Assembly: GCF_025780085.1 (NCBI RefSeq)
Contig: NZ_JAOXHL010000003.1
Location: 36,668 to 100,667 of the forward strand
Length of the DNA stretch: 64,000 nucleotides
From: Ureaplasma miroungigenitalium
GTDB lineage: Bacteria; Bacillota_I; Bacilli_A; Mycoplasmatales; Mycoplasmoidaceae
Reading direction: 5' to 3'
The notes beneath the pieces are model-generated. The model ran no database searches. It was not told the DNA's origin and saw nothing but the letters and a program-made list of their open reading frames with translations. The position numbers were made by a program, and so were the translations under genes. This document shows positions 11,622 to 22,944 of the stretch, piece by piece (the stretch's first letter is position 1; every line of letters begins with the position of its first letter).

Positions 11622-11646
11622 ACGAATTCTTTCTTCCTTTATATAT

Positions 11647-11652
11647 ATTATA
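11647..11652 (-). promoter_or_regulatory. -10 element of the ytpR-prs-rnmV-rsmI-rarA-metG operon
   Basis: TATAAT on the minus strand, 25 bp upstream of the chosen start. The -35 region is T-rich without a good match. Confidence 0.55.
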
Positions 11653-11805
11653 AATAACACATACTTTGAAAAAATAAGGAATTAAAAAAAAGTAATAAAA
11701 TGGGCTTTTTTTCGGCGAATTTAGCAAAAATAGTTGAATAACGAAAAAAAACACAAAAAGTGAGCTATTTTTTTGTTTTTCGGGATGCATTGGTTTAATA
11801 TACAA

Positions 11806-11811
11806 TATAAT
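11806..11811 (+). promoter_or_regulatory. -10 element of the degV operon
   Basis: TATAAT 27 bp before the chosen degV ATG, followed by a ribosome-binding site AGAAAGG at 11822-11828. It is divergent from the minus-strand operon promoter at 11647. Confidence 0.55.
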
Positions 11812-11838
11812 TATTAATTCTAGAAAGGTTGTGTGTTT

Positions 11839-12708
11839 ATGAGAACCGCAATATTAATTGACTCAGGGGCTAACGTGTTAGACTTAGAACATCCCGATGT
11901 TTATTTTATCCCCATCGGACTAACGATTCGTAATCGTAGCACTGGTGAAGAAAATGTTTATGATGACGTATTAGATGTAAGTCAAGACCAAATGCGTAAT
12001 GCCCTAATTGCCAAACATGACATTAAGACAAATTATCCTTCGACAGGTAAGGTTATAAATAAACTAGAAACCTTATTTTTAGAATACGAACGTGTAATAG
12101 TTCTAACTTTGTCATCTGGTTTATCAGGTTTTTTTGCTTCATTTCATACAACCAAAAAACACTTCGAAAACAACAATTTATTAGTAATTGATTCAAAAGC
12201 AGTTAGTATTGGAATCCTGTGATTAGTAGAGGATATATTAAAGCTTTTGCAAAATAACACAAATATTAGTAACGAGACAATTCAAAATTACGTTGAAACA
12301 CAAACACAACGTATTGTTGGTTCAGTGATTGTTGCAGATTTGACACAATTAATCAATGGTGGACGATTATCAAGAATGAAAGGTTTAATTGCTTCGACTC
12401 TTAAATTAAAATTAGTAATTAAGTGAAATTACAAATTAGAATATGCGGATAAGTCGTTGAGTTTTGCGAATGCTATTGATAAAGCTTTAAACATTATTGA
12501 TAATGAAAATGCTTGACGAACTAAAGGTATTAAGCGCATTGCGTTGCTAACTGATTTAGAGAACAACGAACAATTAGGTACATTGCGAAAGTTAGTTACA
12601 GATAAATTAGGCCAAAATGTTGAACTAATTAAATCATATTTACCTGGTTGTATTTATGCTCACGTAGGAATCAACAACTTCGCCATTATGATTGAGGCAA
12701 ATGAATAA
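11839..12708 (+). CDS. DegV-family fatty-acid-binding protein
   Basis: A 289-residue protein with DegV hallmarks: N-terminal ILIDSGANV, a TNYPSTGKV block (matching the usual TSQPS/P), LSSGLSGF, and GGRLSRMKG. DegV (FakB-like) proteins bind a fatty acid and, with FakA kinase, deliver acyl-phosphate for phospholipid synthesis from host lipids. The ATG at 11839 sits 10 nt after AGAAAGG; a GTG two codons earlier is too close. It overlaps the next gene by 8 bp. Confidence 0.88.
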
Positions 12709-13696
12709 AATGATTTATGATGTAGTTATTATTGGGGCTGGACCCATTGGGATGTTTACAGGATCCATGAGTGGATATTTCCAAATGAAAACACTAGTGC
12801 TTGAGGCAAGTAGTGTTTTAGGTGGGCAAATTACCTATTTATATGAAAATAAAGAAATTCATGACGTCCCTGGATATCCGAAAATTGTTGGTAAGGATTA
12901 TGTTGAAGCCTTAAAAAAACAAATTGCAGCATACGAATCAATGGTTGAAGTAAAAACAAATGTAAGTGTTGTTAGTTATGAAGAAACCGCTAATGAAACA
13001 TTTATTTTGTACGATGACAAACAACAAGCGATTTGTGAAACAAAATTCTTAGTTCTAGCCTTTGGTAAGGGTGATTATGTCCCAATTAAATTAGAAAATA
13101 TTATTAGTGAAGAAAAGATTCATACAAAAAACATAATATATTCAGCACACAACAATAATATTAATTTTGATAATAAAAAAATTGTTGTTCTTGGTGGTGG
13201 GGATAGTGCGTTAGATAATAGTATGTATTTGAAAAAGCGATTCAACAATACAGATGTTTCCATTATTGTCCGGAATGATTTAAAAGGCCATTCATTTAGC
13301 GAACAAGAATTATTGAACAATAAGATTAAAATCTTAAAAAAAACAAAAATTAATTATGTTAATGAAAATAAAATTCTTTTGGAACAAGTTCTTGCTGATG
13401 ACACAACAGAAAAAATAGAATTGGATTTTGATTATATTTTGGTGCAATATGGTTCTTGTATGAACCAGGAAGTTGTTTTTTCTAATTGGGATGCATTAGA
13501 ATGTGACGAACGTAACCGAATTTTAGTTAACAGTGTAAATGAAACGAGTTTAAAACGAGTTTTTGCTATTGGTGATTGTTGCTACTATGACACGGGAATA
13601 AGTAATCAAAATATATACGCCATCATCACCGGCCAAGCCGATGGTTTTAAAGTATTGCAAAGAATAAAGCAATTTTTTAAAAGTGTTCAAAAATAA
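12701..13696 (+). CDS. NAD(P)H-flavin reductase, ferredoxin-NADP+ reductase/TrxR-like
   Basis: A 331-residue two-domain pyridine nucleotide-disulphide oxidoreductase. The FAD motif GAGPIG is at the N-terminus and the NAD(P) motif LGGGDSALDN in the middle; a second FAD motif AIGDCC precedes the C-terminus. The redox-active CxxC of true thioredoxin reductases is absent next to the NAD(P) domain, so it fits the YumC-type ferredoxin (flavodoxin)-NADP+ reductase better. Start taken at 12701 (3 nt after GAGG); the ATG at 12710 is an alternative. A 2[4Fe-4S] ferredoxin gene exists at 39.7 kb. Confidence 0.85.
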   Translation: MNKMIYDVVIIGAGPIGMFTGSMSGYFQMKTLVLEASSVLGGQITYLYENKEIHDVPGYPKIVGKDYVEALKKQIAAYESMVEVKTNVSVVSYEETANETFILYDDKQQAICETKFLVLAFGKGDYVPIKLENIISEEKIHTKNIIYSAHNNNINFDNKKIVVLGGGDSALDNSMYLKKRFNNTDVSIIVRNDLKGHSFSEQELLNNKIKILKKTKINYVNENKILLEQVLADDTTEKIELDFDYILVQYGSCMNQEVVFSNWDALECDERNRILVNSVNETSLKRVFAIGDCCYYDTGISNQNIYAIITGQADGFKVLQRIKQFFKSVQK

Positions 13697-13707
13697 GGGT
13701 TATTTGG

Positions 13708-13713
13708 TATAAT
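13708..13713 (+). promoter_or_regulatory. -10 element for rplM-rpsI
   Basis: GGTATAATATT with TATAAT at 13708-13713, about 70 bp before the rplM ATG. Two more TATAAT copies lie at 13742-13747 and 13762-13767. The last is too near the ribosome-binding site (AAGGAG, 13771-13776) to be likely. Confidence 0.5.
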
Positions 13714-13782
13714 ATTTAAAGTTACATCCAACCCGCAATTTTATAATTGTATATTTTTAGATATAATCACAAGGAGATTTTG

Positions 13783-14238
13783 ATGCAAAAATCAACAATG
13801 CTTAAAAAAGAAGTAGCTAACGACCGTCGTGTTTGATACGTAATCGATGCTACTGATCAAGTTTTAGGTCGTTTATCAGTTGCGATTGCTGATATTTTAC
13901 GTGGAAAAAATAAACCGGACTTCACACCTAACGTTGATGGTGGGGACCACGTTATCGTTGTTAATGTTAACAACATGGTATTAACAGGAAACAAAGAAAA
14001 AAACGAAAATTGATACAACCACTCACACTATATTGGTGGTTTAAGAACTCGTTCTGGAAAAGAAATGCTAACTAAATACGCTGACGAATTATTACGTCGT
14101 AGTGTAAAAGGTATGCTACCAAAAAACCGTTTATCTCGTCAAATCATTAATAAATTACACATTTACAAAACTGCTACGCACCCACACGAAGCACAAACAC
14201 CAGTAATTTTAGATTTAAAGAAAGCACAAGGTAAATAA
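13783..14238 (+). CDS. rplM: 50S ribosomal protein L13
   Basis: A 151-residue L13, an early assembly protein of the large subunit. Family blocks [33 protein letters not shown] and [11 protein letters not shown] are clear. Two Trp are encoded by TGA. AAGGAG lies 6 nt before the ATG. It is followed after 2 bp by rpsI, the usual rplM-rpsI pair. Confidence 0.97.
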
Positions 14239-14240
14239 TT

Positions 14241-14627
14241 ATGACTCAATATAAAGGTTTAGGAAGACGTAAAACGTCAGTAGCTCGTGTTCGTTTAACA
14301 CCAGGAACAGGAAAATTCCTAGTTAATAAAACAACACCTGAAAAATTCTTTCCAAATAAATTAGTTATTCAAGACATGATGCAACCATTAACTTTATTAA
14401 AACTTGAAGACCAATTCGATGTTGAAGTTAATGTTATTGGTGGAGGTTTCACTGGTCAAGCTGGAGCTATTCGTTTAGGATTAGCAAGAGCTTTAATTGA
14501 AGCTAAGGCTGATTATAAATCTGACTTAAGACAAGCTGGTTTGGTAACACGTGATGCACGTGTTAAAGAACGTAAAAAATTCGGTTTATACGGGGCACGT
14601 CGAGCACCTCAATTTACAAAACGTTAG
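14241..14627 (+). CDS. rpsI: 30S ribosomal protein S9
   Basis: A 128-residue S9 ending in the conserved [11 protein letters not shown], whose C-terminal Lys-Arg contacts P-site tRNA. Other family blocks are [12 protein letters not shown] and [14 protein letters not shown]. Standard length. Terminated by the hairpin at 14675. Confidence 0.97.
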   Translation: MTQYKGLGRRKTSVARVRLTPGTGKFLVNKTTPEKFFPNKLVIQDMMQPLTLLKLEDQFDVEVNVIGGGFTGQAGAIRLGLARALIEAKADYKSDLRQAGLVTRDARVKERKKFGLYGARRAPQFTKR

Positions 14628-14674
14628 TTATCTATCAACGAACAAAAACTGTAATTTTCAATCCAAAAACATGA

Positions 14675-14705
14675 AAAAAGAGCTTTTTAAGCTCTTTTTT
14701 TTTTT
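14675..14705 (+). terminator. Terminator of rplM-rpsI
   Basis: Stem AAAAAGAGC / GCTCTTTTT with loop TTTTTAA, followed by a long T-run. Confidence 0.85.
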
Positions 14706-14760
14706 TAAAAAAAAAGCCGTCATTACCGGTTATTTATAATGGAAAACAAACTTTAAGTGA

Positions 14761-14766
14761 TATAAT
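14761..14766 (+). promoter_or_regulatory. -10 element of the giant repeat-protein gene
   Basis: TATAAT 28 bp before the ATG, with TAGAGG (14781-14786) as ribosome-binding site. A second TATAAT at 14735-14740 is a weaker alternative. Confidence 0.5.
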
Positions 14767-14794
14767 TTAAGAAAAAATTTTAGAGGTTACAAAA

Positions 14795-17700
14795 ATGAAA
14801 AAACAACTTTCAAAGCATAAAAAAATTGCTATATCAAGCGCAATTATTGGTTCTATTTTTCTAACAGGAACTGTGATTGCTGCTACTCAGTGAAGATGAT
14901 CTAAAAAAGATACATATACAAATTTATTACCTGCAGAACAAAAAAATCTAAAGAACGCATTAGATAAATTAAATTCACTAAATGTTGACCATCTGGTTAC
15001 GACGGAAGGACAACAAATTTATAGTGACATTAATAATTTTTTAGCCCAATTGACAAAAGATGATCAAGAAGCTAAACGTTTATATTTTAAGGCAGTGAAA
15101 TATAACAATGAGCACAAAAACCAATTTTCTATTCTTGAAAAGATTATTGATTTTAAAAATAATGAGCTTAAAAAATTGAGCAAAGCAAAACAAGATACTT
15201 TTAACAAAGAAGTTCCTAAACTAATAAAGAAATTGTTTGACCAAAATGTTGATTCAGCAGAAGTTAATAAAGAGATTCAAGCATTCATTGATTCATTAAT
15301 TAAATCTTCGAATGATCAAGGGAAAAGTGACGAATTGCTTCGTGAACGCCTTGACGCTTTAGTATCACTGAATAATCTAATTAATAAAAATGAAAACATG
15401 GCCGACGCTTTACCTAAAAACGACGACTATAAACAATTATCTGAATCTGTTAACAGCTCGTTAAGAGAATTGAAACAACTTACTGGTGATGAACAACTTT
15501 CAGATTTGCAAACTATTATTAAAAAACACCAAGACCTCTTTGACGTTAATTTAAAAACAAAAACAACATTAGATCAAAATATATTAAGTGCAGTCGATGC
15601 TTTAAAAGTTGAAATTCAAAATGCAAATGAAGAATTAGTTAAACCTGAAAATAACAAAAAAGATAATACAGCTATTAGTCAAGTACTACGAGATTCATAC
15701 GTTTTTTTAATTAAAACTAATGAAAAGATGGCTACTGAAACCATTGAACAAACCAAAAAATTAGCTCAAGCAATCGCTGACTTCAAAGCTCAACAACCTG
15801 TTGCTAACGAACAGTCATTTAAAGATATATTGACAAATCAATTAGACAAACTAATAGCTAACGCAACAAGTGTCGTTACTGCTAATGAAACTGCTGGTGT
15901 AACTGATGAAAATCTAAAAACACAATTAACTAAAGCCAATGAAGCTAAAACTAATATTGAATCACAAACCCCAGAACAATTAAAAACTGTAGTAGAAAAT
16001 TTAGTCAACGCTTTAAATACAGCTAATGCAAAATTAAATAAACATACTAAAGATGTAATTGATCAAAAAAATGCTTTGAATAATGCAATTAAGCAAGCAG
16101 AAACTATGAAGAATGAACTACCTAATAGTTCTGATGCTGCAAATTTAAAAACAAAAATTGATCAAGACATCGCTGCTGCTAAAACTGTAGTAGACAAACC
16201 AAATGCAACGCTAGAAGAATTAACGACAGCAAAACAAACTTTAGACAATGCCAACACTGCTAATGCAAATACAAAGGCAGGATTAGATCAACAAAAAACA
16301 ACCGCTGTTAACGCTTTAAAAGATCAAATTAATGCTGCCGATACAGCTCTTGCTGATCAATCTAATGCGAATAAAGAAACAACAGGTATTAGTAAAGCGT
16401 TACGCGATGCTTTAGATACACTAGTTAATGTTGATACAACTAGTACAGTTGATGTAAATGCGAAAACTGAAGAGTTAAAAAAAGCAATTGAAACATTCAA
16501 AGCTCAAACACCAATTTCAACAAACAATCAAGCCAAAGATATTTTAGAGTCAGAATTAGATAAACTCATTGCGAACGCAACAAGTGTCGTTACTGCTAAT
16601 GAAACTGCTGGTGTAACTGATGAAGAACTAAAAGCACAATTAACTAAAGCCAATGAAGCTAAAACTAATATTGAATCACAATCATTAGAACAATTAAAAA
16701 CTGTAGTAGAAAATTTAGTCAACGCTTTAAATACAGCTAATGCAAAATTAAATAAACATACTAAAGATGTAATTTATCAAAAAAATGCTTTGAATAATGC
16801 AATTAAGCAAGCAGAAACTATGAAGAATGAACTACCTAATAGTTCTGATGCTGCAAATTTAAAAACAAAAATTGATCAAGACATCGCTGCTGCTAAAACT
16901 GTAGTAGACAAACCAAATGCAACGCTAGAAGAATTAACGACAGCAAAACAAACTTTAGACAATGCCAACACTGCTAATGCAAATACAAAGGCAGGATTAG
17001 ATCAACAAAAAACAACCGCTGTTAACGCTTTAAAAGATCAAATTAATGCTGCCGATACAGCTCTTGCTGATCAATCTAATGCGAATAAAGAAACAACAGG
17101 TATTAGTAAAGCGTTACGCGATGCTTTAGATACACTAGTTAATGTTGATACAACTAGTACAGTTGATGTAAATGCGAAAACTGAAGAGTTAAAAAAAGCG
17201 ATTGAAACATTCAAAGCCCAAACACATCCAAACACATCTGATGAAGCATCTGCTAAATATAAGGATTTATTAGTTGAAAATTTAACAAAATTGTTAGCCA
17301 ACGCTGATATTGTTGCAACTGCGAATACTGAAAACAAAATTACAGATGTAGAATTAACTAGTAAAATTGCAGCTGCAAAAAATTGTTTATCAACGATTAA
17401 CAACCAATCAGGTGATCAAATTGTAGAACAAATTGGCGCTTTAACAACAGCATTAAATAATGCAAATCAAAAATTGAATACGGTAACGCAAAAGAAACAA
17501 GTATTAAATGAACAAATACAGGCAGCCCAAGAATTATTAAAATCACTACAACCAAATGCAGACTTTGAAAATCTAAAAACTTTGATTGAACAAACAATAA
17601 CCGAAGCTCAATCAGTTTTAAATGGAACAGAACCAACAGATGAAAAACTGCAAGCGGCTATTGACGTTTTAACACAAGCTAATGCAGCTAATGTTATACA

Positions 17701-20700
17701 AAAAGAAAAACTTGAAAACACACATAATCAAGGAGCGCAAAACTTCAAACAAGCTTATGACAATGCAGTCGACTTTTTAGTAGACACATCGATTTTAGAT
17801 ACTCCTGAACGTCAAGCTTTATTAGCATTGAAATCTGAGGAACAGTCGCATTATTTAAATCCCAAAGCAGTAAGTAGTTCGGATTTGCAAACAAAGACTC
17901 AAACTCTAAACTCTGCTGTGATGGCAGCAAAAATTGCTTCAGGCAAAAAAGCTGCTAATGATTTATTAGGAAAACTTGGCAATGATAACCAACACGCTGA
18001 TGCTAAAAATGAAATTACTAATGCTTTAAATGAACTAAATAGTTTAGCAGAAAATGCTGACGAAGCAACAGTTAATCAAGCACTTAACAAATTAAAAGAA
18101 GTTGTTGCAAAAAATAAATCAGTTGTTGAAAACGTCGACAATACTAATAATGCAGACAACACAACCTTAATTAATAATTTCAATACATTAAAACAAGAAG
18201 CAGAACAATTCATTGTAAATGATATTAGTGAAGCAAGGTATGATGACATTAAAAAACTTTTAGAATCGAGTATTGAACAAAACAACGCTATTGTTAATCC
18301 GACAGATGGTCATGCTGTTTCTTCACAAGAAATTTTACTAGCTCAAAAGGATTTAGAAAAAGTTTTGGATCAAATTAAGTTGAAAAAACAAATTCGTGAT
18401 TTACAAGCAAAAAATACAGATGTTGCCCCTCCTACTGAGTATTTAGATCTTAATAAGAGCAAACAAGACATTTTAGTGGACTATGAAAAGTTCTTAAACG
18501 AAGCTCGTGAGACTTTTTTACAAAAGACAGCAGAATTATCAGGAAAATACCAATCTGAAGTTGTACCGGGTGACGAGGAATATGCTAATTATCCGAAATC
18601 ATATAAAGAAATGAATGATCCATCTAATCCAGAAGACACAAACAACAAAAGATACTTGAAATATATTGTTGATGAATTGGCATGGGTTAGTCAACAAAAA
18701 CAAGCTGATACAACGACAAACCAAGAGCTAGTGAGAAAAATTAATTTCTTATTTAGAAAGCGTTACAACAATTTATTACAAATGAATTTAGAAGAAAAGA
18801 TTGAACGTACACGTACTAATTTACGAATGTTTGCTGTCAGTTTAGATAAAAATAAATACAATAAACTGATAGAATGATTAATCAGTAAGCTTCGTCAGGT
18901 TCCAAATTCAAATACTACTAAACCTTTAATCTTCAGTGCAAATAGTACATTAGTTGAATTAGAAGCAATTAATATCAATTTAAACACCATTCTAAATGCT
19001 GTTCCTGGGGAAATTACAAAAGCTGATTTTAAAGAACAAGTTGCAGAGGATTTAAGTGACTTTATTCCATCTATCGCAGCTTTCTATAATGAATATCAAG
19101 ATAACACTATAGATGCTGCTAGTTATAGCTGAATTACATTATTGCAATCAGAGAAAATTAGTGAATTGAGAACAAAATCAGAACAATATAGAGATGAAAT
19201 CGATCATATTGATAGTGTTAACTTTATTGCGATTCGCGAAAAAATTAACCAGTTCGCATTATTAAAAAAACCATATATAAAAGCATATTATGATGCTATG
19301 GAATACCACATTAATAAACATATTGAGAAAATCAAAGAACAAAAAATTGGTGATATCGATATTAATAATTTATCAACATTTTTTGATAATGTACCAAAGA
19401 CAGATACTGTAAACCAAAAGATACAGCCTTTAATAACAACAATTAAAGAAGCTGTTAAAACAATGCAACTAGGTTTTGAAGATATCAAAAAAATCCCCAC
19501 AACCATTGGACCAAATTTATTACATACCCGCACAGATTCGCGTGCAACTTTTGAAAAAGTAATTGAAAGTAAATATGTTAGTTTTGATCAGCCGATAGAA
19601 AAAATTAATCAAGTAATTAATTCTGTTAAACAAGTATTAGTAAATCACTATAACGAATTGTTCACTGTTTTTCACGAAACAGATCAAGCGTACAACAAAG
19701 GAAAAAATGCCGACTCTTCGCTTGTTAGATTTATTTCTGAAATTCAAAATGGTAGAACTGTCGATGAAGCACACCCTGATATAAACAATATTTTCACTCA
19801 ATATACCAACAAAATCAATAAGTCTATAAACTCTAACGCTATTCTTTCATCTAAATTAAAAGATATTTCATCGATTGTCCAAAACGATAAAATATTTAAG
19901 GATAATTTCGATAATTACGCCAAGGAATACTATACAAAAACAATGGAAGATAAAGCGTTTAAAACCGAAATGAAACAGTTATTTGTAAAAAACAATATTA
20001 CATACTTATTAGGGGTTTATGATTCTAATGCCGAAAACGGTTGCACATCATGACAATATGGAGGTAGTGCCCTTGACAATAAAAGGTCATCATTTACTCT
20101 TGGCCAAGAGAATGAATATGGATCATTTGGTAACGATGACTCAGTTGGTTTAAGATCCATCAACTACTTAAATGATTTATCATTGCTGTTAAACGATGAA
20201 TCAAAAATTAAAACACAAAACGCAAGCAGTGATACGACAAAATATGCTTATGCTCTTTTCATTTACAAGCAAAACAAAGATTCAGTTTCTGACTACTATA
20301 CTAAAATAATTAGTGATACGAAACTAAGACTTCCTAAAGATTCGGATGATAAAGGGAACGTTATAAGTTATTATGTTTCAAGTTTGCTGAGCCAATCGGG
20401 TGTTGATCTATATGTTAATAATTATGGATTATACGAAATGATTGATTATGCACTTTTAGGTTTAACTATGAAATATGAATCTAAATATCGTGAAATTAAT
20501 CCAAATACAACACTAGATACTCAATACATTGATGCATCAACTCATAATCTGAAAGATGATTCTAATTTATCACCGATTCAGTTAGCTCATAAGGCTTTAG
20601 ATATTTTTGGTGTTAATGTTTGGAAACATTGAGCAGGTTTCTCTAATTTTGATAACGAAAAATTATATTTTAATGATGTACAAGTTTGGGATAACTACCA

Positions 20701-21079
20701 TGACATTGCTTTTAGTGTTCAAGTGGGGAAAATATCTACTAATCAAAATATTAATTTCCCAAGCAACGGTGTACAAATTCAAAGATATGATACACACCGA
20801 AATGAAACAATTATGCCAAACTCTATGGTAAATTCAAGTATTTGAATGGATAATGCTAAAAACGAAATGCTAAAAGCATACGAAAAATTATATTTAGCAT
20901 ATATGGATCTACTACAAAATAGCAACCAAAACAATCCATATGTTTTAGTCAATAAAAATATTCTTGGACGATCATCACGAAAAGTGAATTTTCATAAAGA
21001 AATTGACAAAACTAAACTACAACAATATGAACACGATCCAAAAATCAATTCTCAAAGTGGTTTTGTTTATTTCAAATAA
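14795..21079 (+). CDS. Giant membrane-anchored surface protein with FIVAR-like helical repeats
   Basis: One uninterrupted 2094-residue reading frame when TGA is read as Trp. The N-terminus is a charged stretch plus one hydrophobic segment (residues about 11-31, IAISSAIIGSIFLTGTVIA) without a lipobox Cys, so it is an uncleaved anchor or ordinary signal peptide. Residues about 60-1360 are Ala/Asn/Lys/Gln-rich helical repeats of the form ALNTANAKLN ... AKQTLDNAN, resembling FIVAR/GA-type modules of Gram-positive adhesins. Two 238-residue-spaced copies (residues about 356-572 and 594-810) are almost identical, and a diverged copy follows. The C-terminal 700 residues lack this bias, contain most of the TGA-Trp codons, and may form the functional head. 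A role in adhesion or antigenic variation is inference. Confidence 0.85.
15861..16512 (+). repeat. Long direct repeat, copy 1 (period 714 bp)
   Basis: Encodes NATSVVTANETAGVTDE through IETFKAQT. The matching copy starts 714 bp (238 codons) later. From about 16065 to 16490 I see only one base difference (aaagcaattg against aaagcgattg). The first 200 bp carry a handful of changes. Confidence 0.9.
16575..17226 (+). repeat. Long direct repeat, copy 2 (period 714 bp)
   Basis: Second in-frame copy of the 15861-16512 segment. Such long near-identical repeats allow gain or loss of exactly 238 residues by recombination without breaking the frame. Confidence 0.9.
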
Positions 21080-21086
21080 TAAAAAT

Positions 21087-21113
21087 AAAAAGGACATTCA
21101 CCGTCCTTTTTTT
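21087..21113. terminator. Terminator between the giant gene and dinB (convergent)
   Basis: Stem AAAAAGGAC / GTCCTTTTT with loop ATTCACC; T-runs on both strands. Confidence 0.85.
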
Positions 21114-21117
21114 ATTT

Positions 21118-22191
21118 TTAAAATAATAGGGTTTGCTGTTCAACTTCGTTAGTTTTTTGGATATCTGAGAAGCTGACACCAATTAAGCGAATATTTTCAT
21201 CATTTCAGATTTTATTAAAAAGTTTGTTGAAGTAATACAACAGGATTTCTCATTCATTTGTATAATAAGGAATTTGAACTTGATGACTGCGTTGTTCGAA
21301 TTGGGCATTTTTAATATAAACTGAAATTCTTTTGATCACCGATTGAGAATGAGTAATATCTTCGTATAAAATTTCTAAAAGACGTAGAGCTGTTTTTTTA
21401 ATAAATCGTTCTTGATCAGTGGGAGCAAAAGAAATACTTTTAGAAATTGAATGCTCAGATGTTAAAACAGTATTCATCTTGACTTTAGTTTGCCCAGCTA
21501 AATTACTAACTAAACCAAAATAAGCACTACCTAGGATTAAATGGACCTTAGTTTGGTTTTCGGGGTTTAATAAATCAGCACATGTATGAATGTTATGTGC
21601 GTATAAAATCTTGGTTGTTTTTTGACCAATATAAGGTACTTGTGCAACGTCTAAAGGATTGATTGTTTGTTCGATGCAACTTGTATCCATGAGTATAGTA
21701 ATGCCATTAGGTTTGTTCAGATCGGTCGCTATTTTAGCTAACAAATAATTTATAGAACAACCAATAGATACTTGCAACCCTAATGTTTGGTAAATCCGTT
21801 TTTGAATATCTAAAGCAAGAAAAGCTGGATTATTATGATAATCACCAACTATGTCAGTTACGTTCATAAACAATTCATCAATGGAAGCGATATGTACCTT
21901 AGAGGTATAAGTATAAGCAATTTGATAAAAGCGTTTTGATAAGTCATCGTACAGATCAAAATCAGGTGGGAGCACTAAGAGATCAGGATAAGCTTTTAAA
22001 CCTTCACTAAGACGCATTGCAGCGTGAATTTTGTATTTACGAGCTGCATAATTAGCTGTGGAAATAATTTGATGATTACTTTTAATATTACAAACAACTG
22101 TAGGGTGGTCAGGATTTTTATGAGCAGTCATTAATGAGGCTTGTGCAAAGAATGCATCTATATCAATGTGTAAAATAACAGATTTAGACAT
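21118..22191 (-). CDS. dinB: Y-family DNA polymerase (DNA polymerase IV)
   Basis: A 357-residue translesion polymerase. Catalytic motifs are IDIDAFFAQ (first Asp) and ASIDELFMNVT (Asp-Glu pair). The helix-hairpin-helix region PYIGQKTTKILY and the little-finger domain follow. The protein ends with QQTLLF, a good beta-clamp-binding motif (QxxLF type), showing the C-terminus is intact. It overlaps tlyA by 8 bp and is the last gene of this minus-strand group. Confidence 0.92.
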
Positions 22192-22912
22192 ACGTGAAAT
22201 AAATCATGTATTCCTGATTTTGTTTTTTAGCATCAAAAATATCAACAGGAATATGGGTTTGATATTTAAAACCATATTGTTGTGCCAAGCTTTTAATCTT
22301 TTCAATAATTTTTGTATGCCATTGTGGGTCTTTTAATACGCCCTTGCAAGCACGCATAATTTGTGGTGTAGCTTCAAATTGAGGTTTTATTAACCAGATT
22401 AAATCTAAACCTTTATGGCATAAATGTTTAATGGCAGCAAAAGCAAAGGACAAGGAAATAAAAGATAAGTCGGCCACAATGGTATCTACTTCGTGACCAA
22501 TGGGTTGGTTTTTCAAATCTTTAATGTTTGTTTTGTCATAAACAACGACGCGAGGATCGTTTTTAATTAGTGGGTCTAAAATACCCTCAGCAACATCTAC
22601 GCAATAAACCTTAGCTGCTTGCATACGTAAACACACATCACTGAATCCACCAGTCGAAGCACCAAGATCTAAAACAATCTTGTTTTTAAAATCATAATTA
22701 ATAGCTTGTTGTATTTTCAAAAGTTTATAAGCACCTTTAGAAACATATGTTTCTTGGGCACGGCAAATGACAAAATCATTAGCTTGAATTTGGTAAGCTG
22801 GTTTGTAAATATTTTGATCATTTACAAAAATAAAACCCCGCTTTATTAAATCCACAGCTTGAGATCTTGTCTTAGCTAAGTTATGAGCAACTAAATATAA
22901 ATCTAAACGCAT
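22184..22912 (-). CDS. tlyA: TlyA-family rRNA 2'-O-methyltransferase/haemolysin-like
   Basis: A 242-residue protein with an N-terminal S4 RNA-binding domain (MRLDLYLVAHNLAKTRSQA; residues 1-60) and a C-terminal FtsJ/RrmJ-like SAM methyltransferase domain (VLDLGASTGGFSDV, residues about 80-95; IVADLSFISL). TlyA methylates rRNA cytidines in mycobacteria; the haemolysin label is historical. No ribosome-binding site is seen and a TATAAT lies only 9 nt before the ATG, so its mRNA may be leaderless. Confidence 0.88.
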   Translation of the reverse strand: MRLDLYLVAHNLAKTRSQAVDLIKRGFIFVNDQNIYKPAYQIQANDFVICRAQETYVSKGAYKLLKIQQAINYDFKNKIVLDLGASTGGFSDVCLRMQAAKVYCVDVAEGILDPLIKNDPRVVVYDKTNIKDLKNQPIGHEVDTIVADLSFISLSFAFAAIKHLCHKGLDLIWLIKPQFEATPQIMRACKGVLKDPQWHTKIIEKIKSLAQQYGFKYQTHIPVDIFDAKKQNQEYMIYFTYV

Positions 22913-22921
22913 ATAAGTAAT

Positions 22922-22927
22922 ATTATA
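22922..22927 (-). promoter_or_regulatory. Possible promoter giving a leaderless tlyA mRNA
   Basis: TATAAT on the minus strand ending 9 nt before the tlyA ATG, in the 32-bp gap after the membrane-protein gene. Confidence 0.35.
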
Positions 22928-22944
22928 TAAAAAATATAACGAAC

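Noticed and set aside
15861-17226. Repeats that might suggest a CRISPR array or transposon
   Set aside because: The unit is 714 bp, in frame and coding, with no short repeat-spacer pattern or terminal inverted repeats.
22184-22912. TlyA as a haemolysin
   Set aside because: The S4 plus FtsJ-like methyltransferase domains support an rRNA methyltransferase; the haemolysin name is historical.
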